From NCBI GenBank assembly GCA_029204225.1, contig CM055110.1:38544015-38608014 (forward strand): a stretch of 64,000 nucleotides of DNA. Direction: 5' to 3'. The notes under the pieces are model-generated. The model was not told where the DNA came from. It saw only the letters and a list, made by a program, of their open reading frames with translations, and did no database searches. Positions 37,301 through 48,546 of this stretch are shown piece after piece. The position numbers were made by a program, and so were the translations under genes. The number at the start of each line of letters is the position of its first letter. Position 1 is the first letter of the stretch. The stretch is from Diphasiastrum complanatum. Lineage: Eukaryota > Streptophyta > Lycopodiopsida > Lycopodiales > Lycopodiaceae.

Positions 37301-38249
37301 TCATGTGAGATGAGGCTCCACTATCAATCCACCAAGGATCATTATCATCTATGTTGGCTAACAAACTTGAAGTCATAACAAGTGATTCACATGTGTTATG
37401 TTCTTCCTCATCTATTGTAAGATTTCCTTGCCTCTCTCCTTGCTCTCTTTTCTTCTTATAACATTCATTTGCAAAATGACCTTTTATCCCACAATAAAAG
37501 CACTTGAACTTTGACTTATTGTTCTTAGTAGAAGAGGAAGAGGAAGAGTGATCATCATGATCAAAGTTACCACCTTTGGACCATTTCCCTTTGCCTTTAC
37601 CTTTGCCCTTGAATTTGCCTTTTGTGAAGAAAGCCTCTTCACCTCCACCTTGCAAGGATGCACCATCAAGCTTTGATTGCAACCTATGTTCTTCAGCCAA
37701 TAAGATTTCTTGCAAGTCAACCACACTTGGCAAGACTCTTTGAATGGCAAAACTTTGCACAAGGTTAGCATGTTCATTTAGCAAACCATTCAACATAACT
37801 TGGACTATTTCACCATCTTTTATGTTCTCATCAATGCATGCTAAATCATCACTTAGGGACTTAACTCTCAAGATAAATGCATGAGCACTTTCACCCTCTC
37901 TTTGCCTACTAGAAAATATTTGTCTCCTTAGGGTCAATACCCTAGATGTGGACTTTGATTCAAAGAGCTTCTTTAAGGCATTCCATGCCTCACTTGCACT
38001 TTGACACTTTCCAACTTCCTTGAGAAGTTCATTTGTAACATTCATTTTAATGATATGAAGAGCCCTTTTGGCCTTCTTATCAAACCTTTGTTGCTCTTGA
38101 AGTGTGAGAGGTCTCTCTTCAATTTCTGCAACTATGTCCATGAGTTCATTCAACTCAAGTAAGGACTCCATCCTCACTTTCCAAGTAGAGTAGTTTGATG
38201 AACTCAACCTTTCACTAGACTCTAGCATGATCCCACCATTGGAAGCCAT
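34296..38249 (-). CDS. Copia gag-pol polyprotein, 1317 aa, intact
   Basis: A single open frame encodes every domain of a copia element. Gag with UBN2 type N-terminus (residues about 15-200, MASNGGIMLESSERLSSSNY start); basic Gly/Lys linker; CCHC knuckle CFYCGIKGHFANEC (about 250-263); protease WWIDSGASSHMT (Asp about 309); pre-integrase zinc motif WHKRLGH...CEHCALSK (about 437-490); integrase core with FIDDFSRYTW (about 526), LRSDNGGEY (about 567) and NGVAERKNRT (about 603); reverse transcriptase with QMDVTNAFLNG (about 890) and YVDDIILSG (about 990); RNase H with DSDFAGD and SSTEAEYKAL (about 1150-1195), ending ADIFTKPL. All catalytic residues are present and length is normal for the family. 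With the 5' LTR truncated it probably cannot promote its own full-length RNA. Confidence 0.96.
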   Translation of the reverse strand: MASNGGIMLESSERLSSSNYSTWKVRMESLLELNELMDIVAEIEERPLTLQEQQRFDKKAKRALHIIKMNVTNELLKEVGKCQSASEAWNALKKLFESKSTSRVLTLRRQIFSSRQREGESAHAFILRVKSLSDDLACIDENIKDGEIVQVMLNGLLNEHANLVQSFAIQRVLPSVVDLQEILLAEEHRLQSKLDGASLQGGGEEAFFTKGKFKGKGKGKGKWSKGGNFDHDDHSSSSSSTKNNKSKFKCFYCGIKGHFANECYKKKREQGERQGNLTIDEEEHNTCESLVMTSSLLANIDDNDPWWIDSGASSHMTRHKEYFTSLLSYEGEGNIIYTANDGQCDIKGIGTIPISLSTNRKANLENVLYIPSITKNLLSVSQMIDKGLDVEFIGDACLISKCGSLIAQGRRHGKLFKLDACVISNHEGCMAREQLTNQEVWHKRLGHPNFKSLEVMAKKELVLGLPKSLVANNSVCEHCALSKSHRLAYSRSTSRSKEAFQLVHSDIHSSSTTSNGGAKMYATFIDDFSRYTWIYLLKSKDEVFAAFVKFKNEMENQFNTKIKCLRSDNGGEYTSNRFKDFCIAHGIKREMSSPRTPQQNGVAERKNRTLCECAKAMRLHANLAKSFWGEALACANYLCNRWTSASLDGKTPHEVLYGRRPSVKHCRIFGCTCFVNITLDDRTKEDPSSKKGVFVGYSEVSKAYKVYIPSTKKVVISRDVIFHEENVSNVVDVDVDVPTNHHDVQDVLDEDGDATPKQTSRKTQRQRAKPSRLTYDEKGKQVVDNSNFAFLTSFDEPTCVGEAIQKKEWIQAMDHEHQALIKSNTWRLVKLPKDKKAIGCKWIFKIKTNQDGSINKYKARLVAKGYAQEYGIDYDETFAPVAKMVTIRILISLATLYDWDMWQMDVTNAFLNGDLEEDIYMEQPEGYVSHDEPNHVCYLQKSLYGLKQAPRSWYAKLNSFLLSQNFVMSEYDHSLYFRLNENDITLLLIYVDDIILSGGNNLDIDEIKMALKREFEIQDLGKLHYILGIEIIRTSKSTFICQEKYVNSILKRFHMEDCKVVSTPMESNVKLTTRSNERSFKDITLYRKLIGSLIWLTITRPDLSFVVGKLSQFMQDPSEAHWKLGKRVLRYISGSRDFGILYGGTTPNLCGFSDSDFAGDQMDRKSTSAFAIYLGDGVVSWLSKKQPTISLSSTEAEYKALTTCTKEILWIKRMLLDLHLLEPEKTPIILCDNLSAQSLASNPVFHARSKHIEIAHHFVRDQVIAKEVELQHVSSKECVADIFTKPLGKDLYLMHRSNLGMCSKTMLKLASNVEEGV

Positions 38250-38339
38250 GATTCTAATGTTTCTTCAACTTTTAGGTTCTGTCCTAAAGCACTTAGCACT
38301 CACTTTTCTCTCAACAAATGATAGATAAAGAGATCTATG

Positions 38340-38405
38340 AAGATTATTTACAATTTTAGCCAATTTAGGCCTCAAACTAGCTAGGAAATGTTGACAATTT
38401 TCACA
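38340..38405 (-). repeat. Truncated 5' LTR of element D (66 bp)
   Basis: Matches 34235-34300 almost perfectly ('aatttaggcctcaaactagc', 'taggaaatgttgacaatttt'). The remaining 590 bp expected of this LTR is absent, and only about 90 bp separate it from the polyprotein ATG. Confidence 0.9.
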
Positions 38406-38495
38406 TATATTGTCTCAAGAACAACCCTTTCTACAATACTAACTTGAACATTGTTAGAGTTGCCACTATATTGTCTCAAGAACAACCTCTTCGGT
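38406..38495. repeat. Continuation of the 60-bp minisatellite
   Basis: The sequence resumes with 'tgtctcaagaacaacc', completing the unit interrupted at 33645, followed by one further full copy. Confidence 0.88.
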
Positions 38496-39218
38496 GTGCT
38501 TCTGCTCTTCTAGCTCTTTGCTTGTCCCTTTCTTGGTTTCAAAATGTCTTCGAACAATGTCAGTTTTGCTACCCATTTTTGTTTTTGTGTTGTAATTAGT
38601 ATGGTGGTTTTGGCTTTAGCCTTCTGGTGGGACTTATATATGTTGAAAGCTAAAGCAACAAATTCACGTGTAGCCATTGTATTTGCTGATTACCACAACA
38701 CCAGCTTGGCTATCTTCTCAAATTTATGAAACAATACACTATTAGCTTCACCATCTCTTTGTTATCTGATTTGATCATCATCACCAACTTAATGTGCACT
38801 TAGTAACAAATTTTAGTATGAGGCTAAAATTCCAAACCTGATGTGGAATTGGTGGAAAGTGAAGTGATGCTCCTAGCACATGCTTAAAAAGCACGTGTTT
38901 AAAGGTATCATTAACTATGTTGTATTTGATTGGGTTATGCCTAAGGTTTGTTATGATTTCAAAATTTGTCGTCGTTGATACGGGATAATAGTGTTTCTTG
39001 ACGGATGTCATTGCTACTATTTCTTAATTGGTTGACCACCCTATTATCATGGACGCTTCTTCTTCCACTTTTTGGGGTCCCCTTGGGCTACTATAGAAAT
39101 CTCTTTCTGTAGTACCCCTCGTGTAGGTTCCTCTGACCCCCCATTTGAAATTTTGAGCTCTTGGTAATGGCCTGCACAACATTCTCTATTTGCCGATTTC
39201 TAATATGCCTAATGTCAT

Positions 39219-39222
<4 letters not shown>
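38496..39222. other. Spacer, no supported gene
   Basis: A short frame at 38544-38729 (+) begins MSSNNVSFATHFCFCVVISM with a hydrophobic segment, but it has no further support. Nothing else is seen. Confidence 0.35.

Positions 39223-39257
<35 letters not shown>
39223..39257. repeat. (TG)n microsatellite, 35 bp
   Basis: Pure TG run. Confidence 0.97.
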
Positions 39258-39258
<1 letters not shown>

Positions 39259-39719
39259 CGTCGAACATTGAATCAGAAAATAATGTGGGTTAGTAAGCTC
39301 CATCCATTAATGCTTATCCTTGTGCACCATAATACACCTTATGTACCACAAATTCCTCTGTGCCAAGATATAATCTACTCATTGGTTCACTTTAAGCCAC
39401 TTGATGCTTCACTTGATACGTGTACCAATTTTCTTACTCCACCCTCCACACTACAACATTCCACTCTTTCCTACACAAAGTTTATAATCCTGTGCAGCCA
39501 AACAGTTGTTGCATAGGCCATGTCATTCTTTAGTTCTATGGTACCATTCATGAGACATTAGTGAGTACTAGTGAGCATATTGGCTTGTACTTGACAACTA
39601 CATGTTGTGGGCCAGGTTTTATACTAAATTTGTTGTTGATGTTGTGATTCAATGAGTGGTAGTTTTGTCAAACTTACTTGTTCATGCATGCACTTTTGAT
39701 AATGTTCTTTTTCAACCAG

Positions 39720-40030
39720 GTTGTGGTTGGAGACCTAGTGGATCTACAATCCCATGGAGCTTTGTTATCCTTAGGCAAGATTAAAAGCCCATACGGCTGG
39801 AGATCTATGTCAATTTCAAAGAATAGAGGATGGCATGGCATGCGTGAGTGTGGAAAAAGGCTTGCAACTTGATGCAAAGCTCCCTTTTCCAACAATGGGT
39901 GCTAAGACAATAGAAGAGGCCATTGGTACCTACGTGTCGTGGTCACTTTCTGAATTGAAAAGACATGGCATTGATGATGTCTTTTCGATTCAGATGACCA
40001 AGTGGTCAAGTCAAATTTTGGTTTCATAGA
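39720..40030 (+). pseudogene. CACTA-associated protein fragment
   Basis: The plus strand reads VVVGDLVDLQSHGALL, then VEKGLQLDAKLPFPTMGAKT, IEEAIGTYVSWSLSELKRHG across a frame change near 39833. This pattern (gene copy number or promoter word, then LPxP...T/ExxEAxGTxVxWPxxLI) resembles the short domain that precedes Ulp1-like proteases in plant CACTA accessory proteins. Partial, shifted and surrounded by other CACTA debris. Confidence 0.4.
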
Positions 40031-40039
40031 TAAAACAAA

Positions 40040-40650
<611 letters not shown>

Positions 40651-40804
40651 TATTCTCTCTCGTTTGCTAGCATTGTACTTTTCTTTTATGAGGCTAGCAT
40701 CTCAAAATTTGGCTCACCGGCATTAGCGGCCATGTCAGCTACTTCTTCCATGGGGCAATCATCCAAGGTAACGTTAGTGGCCATGTCGATGATCTACGGA
40801 TGAT

Positions 40805-41240
40805 GTGATGTATGTACCAAGTGACTCACCTACATGGAAACATATTGAAGACCAATGGCCCAAGTTCAAAAATGAACCTTGTAATTTAAGATTTGGCCTT
40901 GCTATGGATGGCATAAATCCTTTTAGCGTTCAAGTGCCAACTTGGTCCACATGGCCAGTTGTGCTCGTTAATTATAATATACCTCCATGGTTGAGTATAA
41001 AAACAGGACACTTGTTATTAGTACTATTGATTCTAGGAAGTACAAGGCCAAAAACATGGATGTGTATCTTGCACCTTTGGTCAATGAATGATGCATTTCT
41101 TGGAATGATATTCACATTTACGATATCTCGAGACCGTTACAACAAAGAAATTTCATTGGTCATGGAATTCTAATGTGGGCGATGCATGACTATCCCGGTT
41201 TAAGTGAATGGTCAAGTATGTATCAAATCATATGAATCCA
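40805..41240 (+). pseudogene. CACTA transposase (Transposase_21-like) fragment
   Basis: The frame reads SPTWKHIEDQWPKF, NLRFGLAMDGINPFSVQ, TWSTWPVVLVNYNIPPWL and a hydrophobic LLVLLILG, matching the core order SPSWKxxDxxxPxFxxExRNLRLGLxxDGxNPF...YSxWPVxLxxYNLPPW of plant CACTA transposases. After a shift near 41100, IYDISRPLQQRNFIGHGILM and WAMHDYPGLSEWSSM follow, matching the LLWxxxDxPxxxxLSG region. The N- and C-terminal parts are missing. Confidence 0.78.
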
Positions 41241-41326
41241 TTTTAGGGTTTAGCATTTGAGTGCATTTGACTAAGCTAATCTCACATTTGGTTTATGAAC
41301 TATGCAAGTTTAACCACATCGGGTCA

Positions 41327-42100
41327 CAATGCATGTCAAAAATCTATCTTGGTTATTTTATGATTTTATGTTTGTGAGGACATTTCACACATGTGAAGCA
41401 TGTTCCCACATGTGTAAAATAGTTATAAATAGTTTATAATGTTGACTTTAGGGGTATCATAAAGACTGTTAGTCAAGCATCTTGGTGTCACTAGGTGATA
41501 GGGCCAATTTTGGCTTTAGAGGTCAAATGGTCAAGTACACATGTTTTGTCATGATTAGGCCTTAATTGTGATGTAACTTGAGCTAGTTAGGTTGCTTACA
41601 CATGTCAAGTTTAGGTTTGATGAGTGATGCACCCTATGTGGTGGCAAAAGTCAAAGGGTGCAATCATAAGAGAGAGATGTGTTGGAAGGGTCCAATCAAA
41701 AGTGAGGGATGTTGCATCACACATCCAATAGGATTAGAGAGGCTATGTTCAAGGGGTCCAATAGGAATTAAACTTGGATCTCCACGATTTTCTATATGTA
41801 CTTTCATTCCCTTCATTAATGCATGAGAGATCTATGAGTTTTTTGAGTCAATTTGGAGATTCACCAATTTTGCTTGTATTGCCTTCTCTCTAGATGAGCC
41901 CAAAAGTGGTATTTTCTCTCTCTACCCAAGGAGAGGAGCTTGTTGGTACTTACTTTATTTTGGAAACTCTTCCACACGTGTGAAACATCTTTTGGTAATG
42001 AATGAATGCATGTAGAATGGTCTTGTGCCCTAGATATTCTTGTCATTGATCATGGATTTCAATCAATAGGTGATCTATAGTGCATGAGCCAAGCTTAGTG
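41327..42100 (+). repeat. LTR copy 1 of element E family (partial)
   Basis: This segment aligns to 42101-42876 at a constant offset of about 775 bp. Shared landmarks: '(T)CACAATG...CAAAAATCT.TCTTGG' versus TGTGAGAAATG...CAAAAATCT; paired CACATGTG words; 'ttctctctctaccc.aggaga'; 'ccacacgtgtga'; 'gaatgcatgtag'. It ends where copy 2 begins, so copy 2 was probably inserted into or recombined with it. Confidence 0.7.
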
Positions 42101-43272
42101 TGAGAAATGGGCAAAAATCTGGCTTGGTATTTTTATGAAAGAAGTTTGTAAGTGAATCTCACATGTGTGGAGGATGTTCCCAGGTGTGGAGAATTGTGAA
42201 TTAAATTAAAAATGTTAGATATAGGGGTCTTATGTTTTTTGTATCAAGCATCTAGGTGTAGGATGTTGATAGGGTCAAATTTAACATAGATGGCAAATTA
42301 CCCATTTCCACTTGTGATGCCACTATTTAGCCAAAATAGAGTAAGAGGCTAAACTCGTGCCAATTAGAGTGTAGACAAGTGTAATACGTTTGTTTGATGA
42401 AATTTAAGAGCTCCAATAGGATTTAGAGGTGGAACCTTGAGGGGTCCAATAGAATTTGAGGTTTGCTTGAAAATGGTCCAATAGAATTTAGAGGTGAATG
42501 GATCAATCATCCAATAGGATTAAGAGGTGGCAAAAGTGTGGTCCAATCATAGTTAAGCATAGTGATAGCTCATGGATATACTAGTATCATTGTACTTCTC
42601 ATTTGGATCTAATTGATTTTGAGATTGAGTGGATTTTGTGAGTAATTGGTTTTCTAGCTTTCTCTCTCTACCCGAGAGCTCATGATGATTTTCTCTCTCT
42701 ACCCGAGGAGAGCAGCTTGTTTTTACTTAGATTATTTTTGGAACACTTCCCACACGTGTGAGTGTGAGTTGGAAGTGATTGAATGCATGTAGTAGTGTGT
42801 TGAAGTTGAGAGTGATTTTGCCAAAAATCATAGATTAAGGAGTGATATGCAAGTGAGAGGATGAAATCCATTGTACCATCACTCTAGATTTATTCAAGAG
42901 TGATAGGGTCAAGTTTAGAGGCATCAATTTGCTAGAAAACATCCTTGGATCTGTCCTCCAAGTGAAACCTTTGAGAGTTTCTAGTGCATATAGACCATCT
43001 ATGCAAATCTTTTGTAGAATTTGACATAGATTGGCTTGAATTGAGAGTTCTAGAAAAGAGATTAAGATCCAAGTCACACTGTTCAACCCTACTCAATTTG
43101 TTTGAGTGATTGTAAGGTTTGAAAAGGGTCATTAAGGTGTCTATGACATATGTGTAGAGAGAGATCCAATTTTCTAAGAGTTCCTTCCCTTGTAGAGGGC
43201 AAGATATAGAAGCTCATTATGTGTTGTTATAGGTGAAGAATTTGTCTTCTCCTAGGTGATCAAATCTTTCTA
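42101..43272 (+). repeat. 5' LTR of element E
   Basis: Begins TGTGAGAAATGGGC and runs to just before a primer-binding-site-like sequence at 43275, giving about 1.17 kb. It carries CACATGTG/CACACGTGTG palindromes at 42156 and 42752. Internal short repeats 'tccaatagaattta.aggt' recur five times between 42411 and 42550. The 3' boundary is set by the primer site, not by a matched repeat. Confidence 0.65.
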
Positions 43273-43274
43273 AG

Positions 43275-43287
43275 TGGTATTAGCTCT
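43275..43287 (+). other. Primer-binding site of element E
   Basis: TGGTATTAGCTCT is close to the initiator-Met tRNA site TGGTATCAGAGCC used by most plant copia elements. Confidence 0.55.
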
Positions 43288-44109
43288 TTGAAGCACAATA
43301 TCTTAGTGAGAAAAATCACAACTTTTGATTTTGAATTTCATTCCAATTCTTAAAAAAGTAGAGTAATTGGTGGAATCCAATAGGAGTGATTGAATTCAAT
43401 TTGTTGAGAAAAAATTAACATAGAATGCATGAAACTCAAATTAGTTCTATTCAACTTTCTTTGTGAGAGTGTGAGGGTCAATTTGTGATCCCATTGAATG
43501 TCTAGAATGAGGAGGAGTCCATATTTGAGTATTCATGCATGGTTGAGATCTTTGTGAATCTCTAGTTGTCTAATTTTTAAGCTATGTGAAAAATTGGTGG
43601 TATAGTTTGTTTTCAAATCAGATCAAATTCATTCTAAATCTCAAGAGTGAGATTATTTAGGTCAAGAGTGAGTCCAAAAGAAGTGATCAAGTTTGATTTT
43701 CATGTGTTTGAAAAAAAAAAACCCCACCTTTTGTTCAAGAATCTCAAGTGTTGAGAGAACTAGTCCAGTGAAAAGGAAAATCTAGGTGTCAAATTCTTTT
43801 CATATCCATTTCAACTTTCAAAAAGAAAGAGTCATTGGTATTTGATGAGTCCAATAGGAGAGTGGATCTGATCTCTTTTGTGATTGATTCAAAGATTGTA
43901 TGCTTTTGTCTTAGTGATCAAAGCAAAGTTTCCAAGTGACTAGTCATTAGTGTGAAGATTGATTCTTAGGTTTGTGAGTTAGATCTTTTGTAGATCCTTC
44001 TAGATTGTTGAAGATGCAAATCTAGTCTCTTGAGAGTCACAAATTACATTTGTAGAATCATATCACAGGTTTTTATTCACATAGCATCAATAGGTGGCAT
44101 CCTATTGAA
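43288..44109 (+). other. Leader or decayed gag of element E
   Basis: No long frame is seen. The AT-rich leader contains 'gtgattgaattcaatttg', 'agtccaataggag' and similar repeated words. The usual UBN2 gag region of copia is not recognisable here. Confidence 0.45.
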
Positions 44110-45939
44110 AGGATCCTAAGTGCAACCTTTGTGGCAAGGAAGAATATTTTTCCTCAAGATGCTACAAAAAGAAGACCAATCCATCCAAGAAGAACCAAAG
44201 CAAGTGGGCTGAGGAGAAGGAGCTTCAAGTTCAAAATGCAAATACAAGAAGGACAAGTCCAAGGAAAGGTGTTTCCTTTGTGGAAAGGTGAATGAGGCTT
44301 GGAGTCTCGCAAGGACTTGCAAGATTTGTCTCCAAGAGTCCATCACAACACATGTCAAATCTTTTCAAATTTTTCATTTGGAAGTGCATTGTTTGGTTCA
44401 AGATGCAAAGATAGATGTCACTTTCATGAAAGTAACTTGGATTTATTTTATGTCCTTGGAAAGTATTTTGCTTGGAACTTTAGATAAGTTCAAACTTATT
44501 GTTATGATCCAAGAGAAATCAATCAAGAATAAGGAGCAACAATCACAAAATGAAAATAGTTTCATTTATGCTATCATGTCAACTTATGAAGAACCATTTT
44601 GCTTTGAAGAGATTTTTTTATCTCAAAGGTGGATTAAGGCAATACTAGTTGTGCGTGATGCCTATAGCAAAATATGTTTTCCTTGTAAGCTTACATTAGT
44701 TATGAAGTCAAGGAAATGGAAATATCTTCATAATGTAGGATCTTTTGGTTTCAATAAGATCATGAATAATGTGTTCATTCATAAAGATGAAAATTGTATG
44801 TTTCCAATCCTAAAGGCAAGTTGTAAACTTCTTATGAGAATAAGTGAAGCATCCAAAGTGGACACTTATATCCATAAGCAAGTACTTAGCCTTATTGAGA
44901 TGGAAATACCTTTTGATTTCAATATTGGAAAAATCATGCCAAGCTATGGTGATTTTTGGACTTATGTTTCTAACATAAGTAATCTTGATAATCATAGGAA
45001 GTGCATATTGAATGGTCATACTTGTTGTGATCATTATCAGACTTGGAGATCTTGTATTTCCATCAAAAGGAGCACCATGAAGAGGATCTTAAGGAGTCAT
45101 CGAAAGGTTCAAATGTGCCAAGGATTGAGGAGGAGAATCCTTCTCAAGGTTCAAGTGTGCCAAGGATTGAGGAGGAGAGACCACCTCAAATTGTGATTCC
45201 AAAAAGAAACTCAGGAAATATGGTTGAGTCCATGTGGCTCACATTTCAAGGGAAAGAGGAGCATATCTCATGTGATATACAACACATACTTACTTCTCTT
45301 ATGTCATTTGATAAATCAATTTGCTTTAGTGAGATCATTGCATCTCAAAATTGGAGTAAAGCCATACTAGTTGAGTATGAAGTCTCTCTTGACAACATAG
45401 ATGATGTTCTTAAAAGGTTGAAATTGATTTTAAATCAATTAGAAAGCAAATGGTTATTTCATCAAGTGTATGCTCTTAAGTCATGTAAGAGCAAAAGTGA
45501 TTTGTTCACTCATAGTTTGAGAATTTGTATTGAGGCAAATTGTAAACCCTTTATGAAAGTAAGTGAATCATCTTCTAAAGACACTTATCTCCATAATGAA
45601 GTATTTAGTCTCATTGGATCTGAGATTATCATGGTAAACAAGCATGAAGATATGATGCAAACACTTTGTTATTATAGCATGCATAGTCTTGCCAATTTGG
45701 ATGAGTCTAATTCTCTAGATCGTGGTAACATGATGTTAGATCTTTGTGATCCTAATAAATCAAGAAGAAATTTTTATTTTCTCATGAAGGAGCATGCACA
45801 CGAAGAAGGAGCAAGCCTCAAGGTCAAGCATCTACATGAAAATTGGAAGGAATCAATTTTGGAGGTGCTAGGATGGTGCAAAGCTCTCAAGCTCATCACA
45901 GATGTCAACATCAAAGAAGCACTATCATGGATATGGTGA
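44110..45939 (+). pseudogene. Element E ORF: zinc knuckles plus duplicated domain
   Basis: Starts with a knuckle CNLCGKEEYFSSRC (GH His changed to Tyr) in a Lys-rich context, then a second knuckle-like CFLCGKVNEAWSLARTC (about 44270-44320). Two related domains of about 140 residues follow. The first (44580-44900) has CFEEIFLSQRWIKAILV, KASCKLLMRISEASKVDTYI and HKQVLSLIEMEI. The second (45300-45640) has CFSEIIASQNWSKAILV, EANCKPFMKVSESSSKDTYL and HNEVFSLIGSEI. They are separated by a short repeat SVPRIEEE/NVPRIEEE. One frameshift near 45040 splits the ORF. No RT, integrase or RNase H motif is seen, so the element is probably non-autonomous. The domain is unknown to me. Confidence 0.6.
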
Positions 45940-46076
45940 TCTCAGATCACCATCAAGCTCACTGGCTGATCTTCACACCTTTTGAGCCAGCAAAGACCAA
46001 CTCAGCCCGTGGAGTCAATTTCAAGATCATCATGTTTTCCATCAAGCTAGATCTACCAAGCTAGATTTTTGAGGAG

Positions 46077-46370
46077 TGTGAAAAATGCAAAAATAAGCTT
46101 GGTAGAGGCCAAAAATCTTGTATATAGATAGACACACATGTGTGGAGCCTGTTCCCACATGTGAAACTAGTGTACTTGTCATGTACCATAATCATATATG
46201 TTGTACATATGATTTAATTCTAAAATGGCCAAAAACTAGTTTTCTAGACATATGACACATGGCATCAATCCATTGATTGCATGAGCCACATCCTTTGCTT
46301 AGGTGTCATATCCCATGTGTAGAGGACAGCTCACACATGTGGAATAAGCTAAAGTAGGCAAATTTTGACT
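46077..46370 (+). repeat. 3' LTR of element E (truncated)
   Basis: Begins TGTGAAAAATGCAAAAAT after a purine-rich GAGGAG tract, paralleling the 42101 start. It carries the paired palindromes 'cacacatgtgtgga' and 'cccacatgtgaaa', then more at 46310-46345. Similarity to copy 1 and 2 fades before 46400, so most of the LTR is missing or diverged. Confidence 0.55.
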
Positions 46371-46849
46371 TCTAGAAGATTTCCAAATTCCATGCTATCT
46401 CCAGGAAATTTGGATCAAGAGGGTTTATTATCATAATGATCGAATCATTTCAGGTACTGTATGAAATTTAGTGCTCAGGGAAGAAGGAGAGCGTTGGAGA
46501 ACGACAAACCTTTGGAGCCTATGCCTTCAAAATGCACTCGTGAATGGATTTTTAATACGATGCTAAAAGCATCCAAAAACGAAAAAGAAGTGACCGAATA
46601 AGAATGGGAATTTATTTCTAGATGTGGATGGAAGGTTAGTGTAGTATTGTCTTTGTGAAGTTTTGCCTTTGTACTGCTCAATATATAAATAGTATTTTAA
46701 TTTAATCAAATTTGTTTTTTTTTATGTTTTAGTATAAATCATAGACTGCCATGTGGGCATATGGACATCATTATCATATTGAGAGAGTTGACGCAGGCGA
46801 CGTACATATGATTGTGGTATAATGGCCAACTTTTAACAAGAGAGTCGTT

Positions 46850-47280
46850 TTGATCGTCCGAAATGTCATTTCGGACGATCAAGACTATGTCGGCACATTA
46901 CAACATATTTATGAAGTCAATTACGAGACTAATGAAAAATACTTTATTTTTTATGCAAAATGGTTTAAGGTCATCTATCCTGGAAGCAACGCCATGATTA
47001 AAAATGATAACTCAAAAAAATTTCAATTTGACTCAACAAAATGTATACCGATGGACTCTCATAACACTTTAGTATTGCCACAACATTGCAAACATGTGAT
47101 TAATACTCTCTACAATCCAATGTCATTAATATTCTCAATGTCTTATTTATGTATCGATCTTATAAAACTAACTTAATTTTTTTTATCTTATTGACTGATC
47201 ATGTTTCATCCAGATCAAATAGACCCAAGATGGTGGTATGTGATCCAACTTAATGCAAGAAAATGACGTGTGTTTGAAGG
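46850..47280 (+). pseudogene. CACTA-associated DUF4216-like fragment
   Basis: An open frame with SDDQDYVGTLQHIYEVNYET, EKYFIFYAKWFKVIYPG and DSTKCIPMDSHNTLVLPQHC matches the pattern of DUF4216 (YYGxLxEIIELxY...VVLFKCxWFD...V.....Y..PFVLASQA). After an intron-like gap ending TTTCATCCAG at 47212, DQIDPRWWYVIQLNARK corresponds to the following W..V....PRD motif. DUF4216 normally lies C-terminal in plant CACTA transposases. The rest of the transposase is absent. Confidence 0.65.
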
Positions 47281-47429
47281 AAAAGATATTATAACATTGG
47301 ATACACATGATGAACCACCACCCAATTTTGAGGTTTTGGAAGAACCTGAACTACTCATCCAAGCTCCAAATGATATGGAAATGACGGTAAAAGAAGATAC
47401 AATTACAAATGATGAGATTCCTACGAGCG

Positions 47430-48165
<736 letters not shown>

Positions 48166-48519
48166 GGTTGTATGGTAGTTTAACACTTTCTATTGCCATT
48201 TCTTTTGTGTCTTACAATAGAAGTTATTCAATATAGGATTTTAAGGTTGATGCATGATATATGAGCGCATATTCATAATGCAAATGATCAGTTGCATGTA
48301 TAGTACACAAAAACATGCCATATGGATTAAACTTTATGATTGCTTGATACACATAGCTACATACATTAATGTTTGAAAATATGCATGCACTAGATTTGTA
48401 CGAGTTTTGACAACATGTGGGTTGTTAAAAAAAGCTATATGATTGCACAATGTGCTAACATTAATAGCTCATCTCCATCTCATGCAAATCTCCAAGAGAA
48501 ACTGTCATCATATATCCAT
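48166..48519. other. Spacer
   Basis: AT-rich, no supported feature. Confidence 0.4.
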
Positions 48520-48546
48520 GCGATCGAAGTGGTGCTTCATCTTCCA

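Larger units (their letters stand above)
33646..38405 (-). mobile_element. Ty1/copia element D with intact polyprotein
   Basis: The insertion is exactly delimited: outer ends TGTGAAAA ... TTTTCACA and a 5-bp target duplication TATAT at 33641-33645 and 38406-38410. Removing it restores one minisatellite unit. The 3' LTR is 655 bp (33646-34300); the 5' LTR retains only its first 66 bp (38340-38405), with the rest of the LTR and the expected primer-binding site deleted. A short purine-rich tract ahead of 34300 primes the 3' LTR. The coding region is fully open. Confidence 0.93.
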
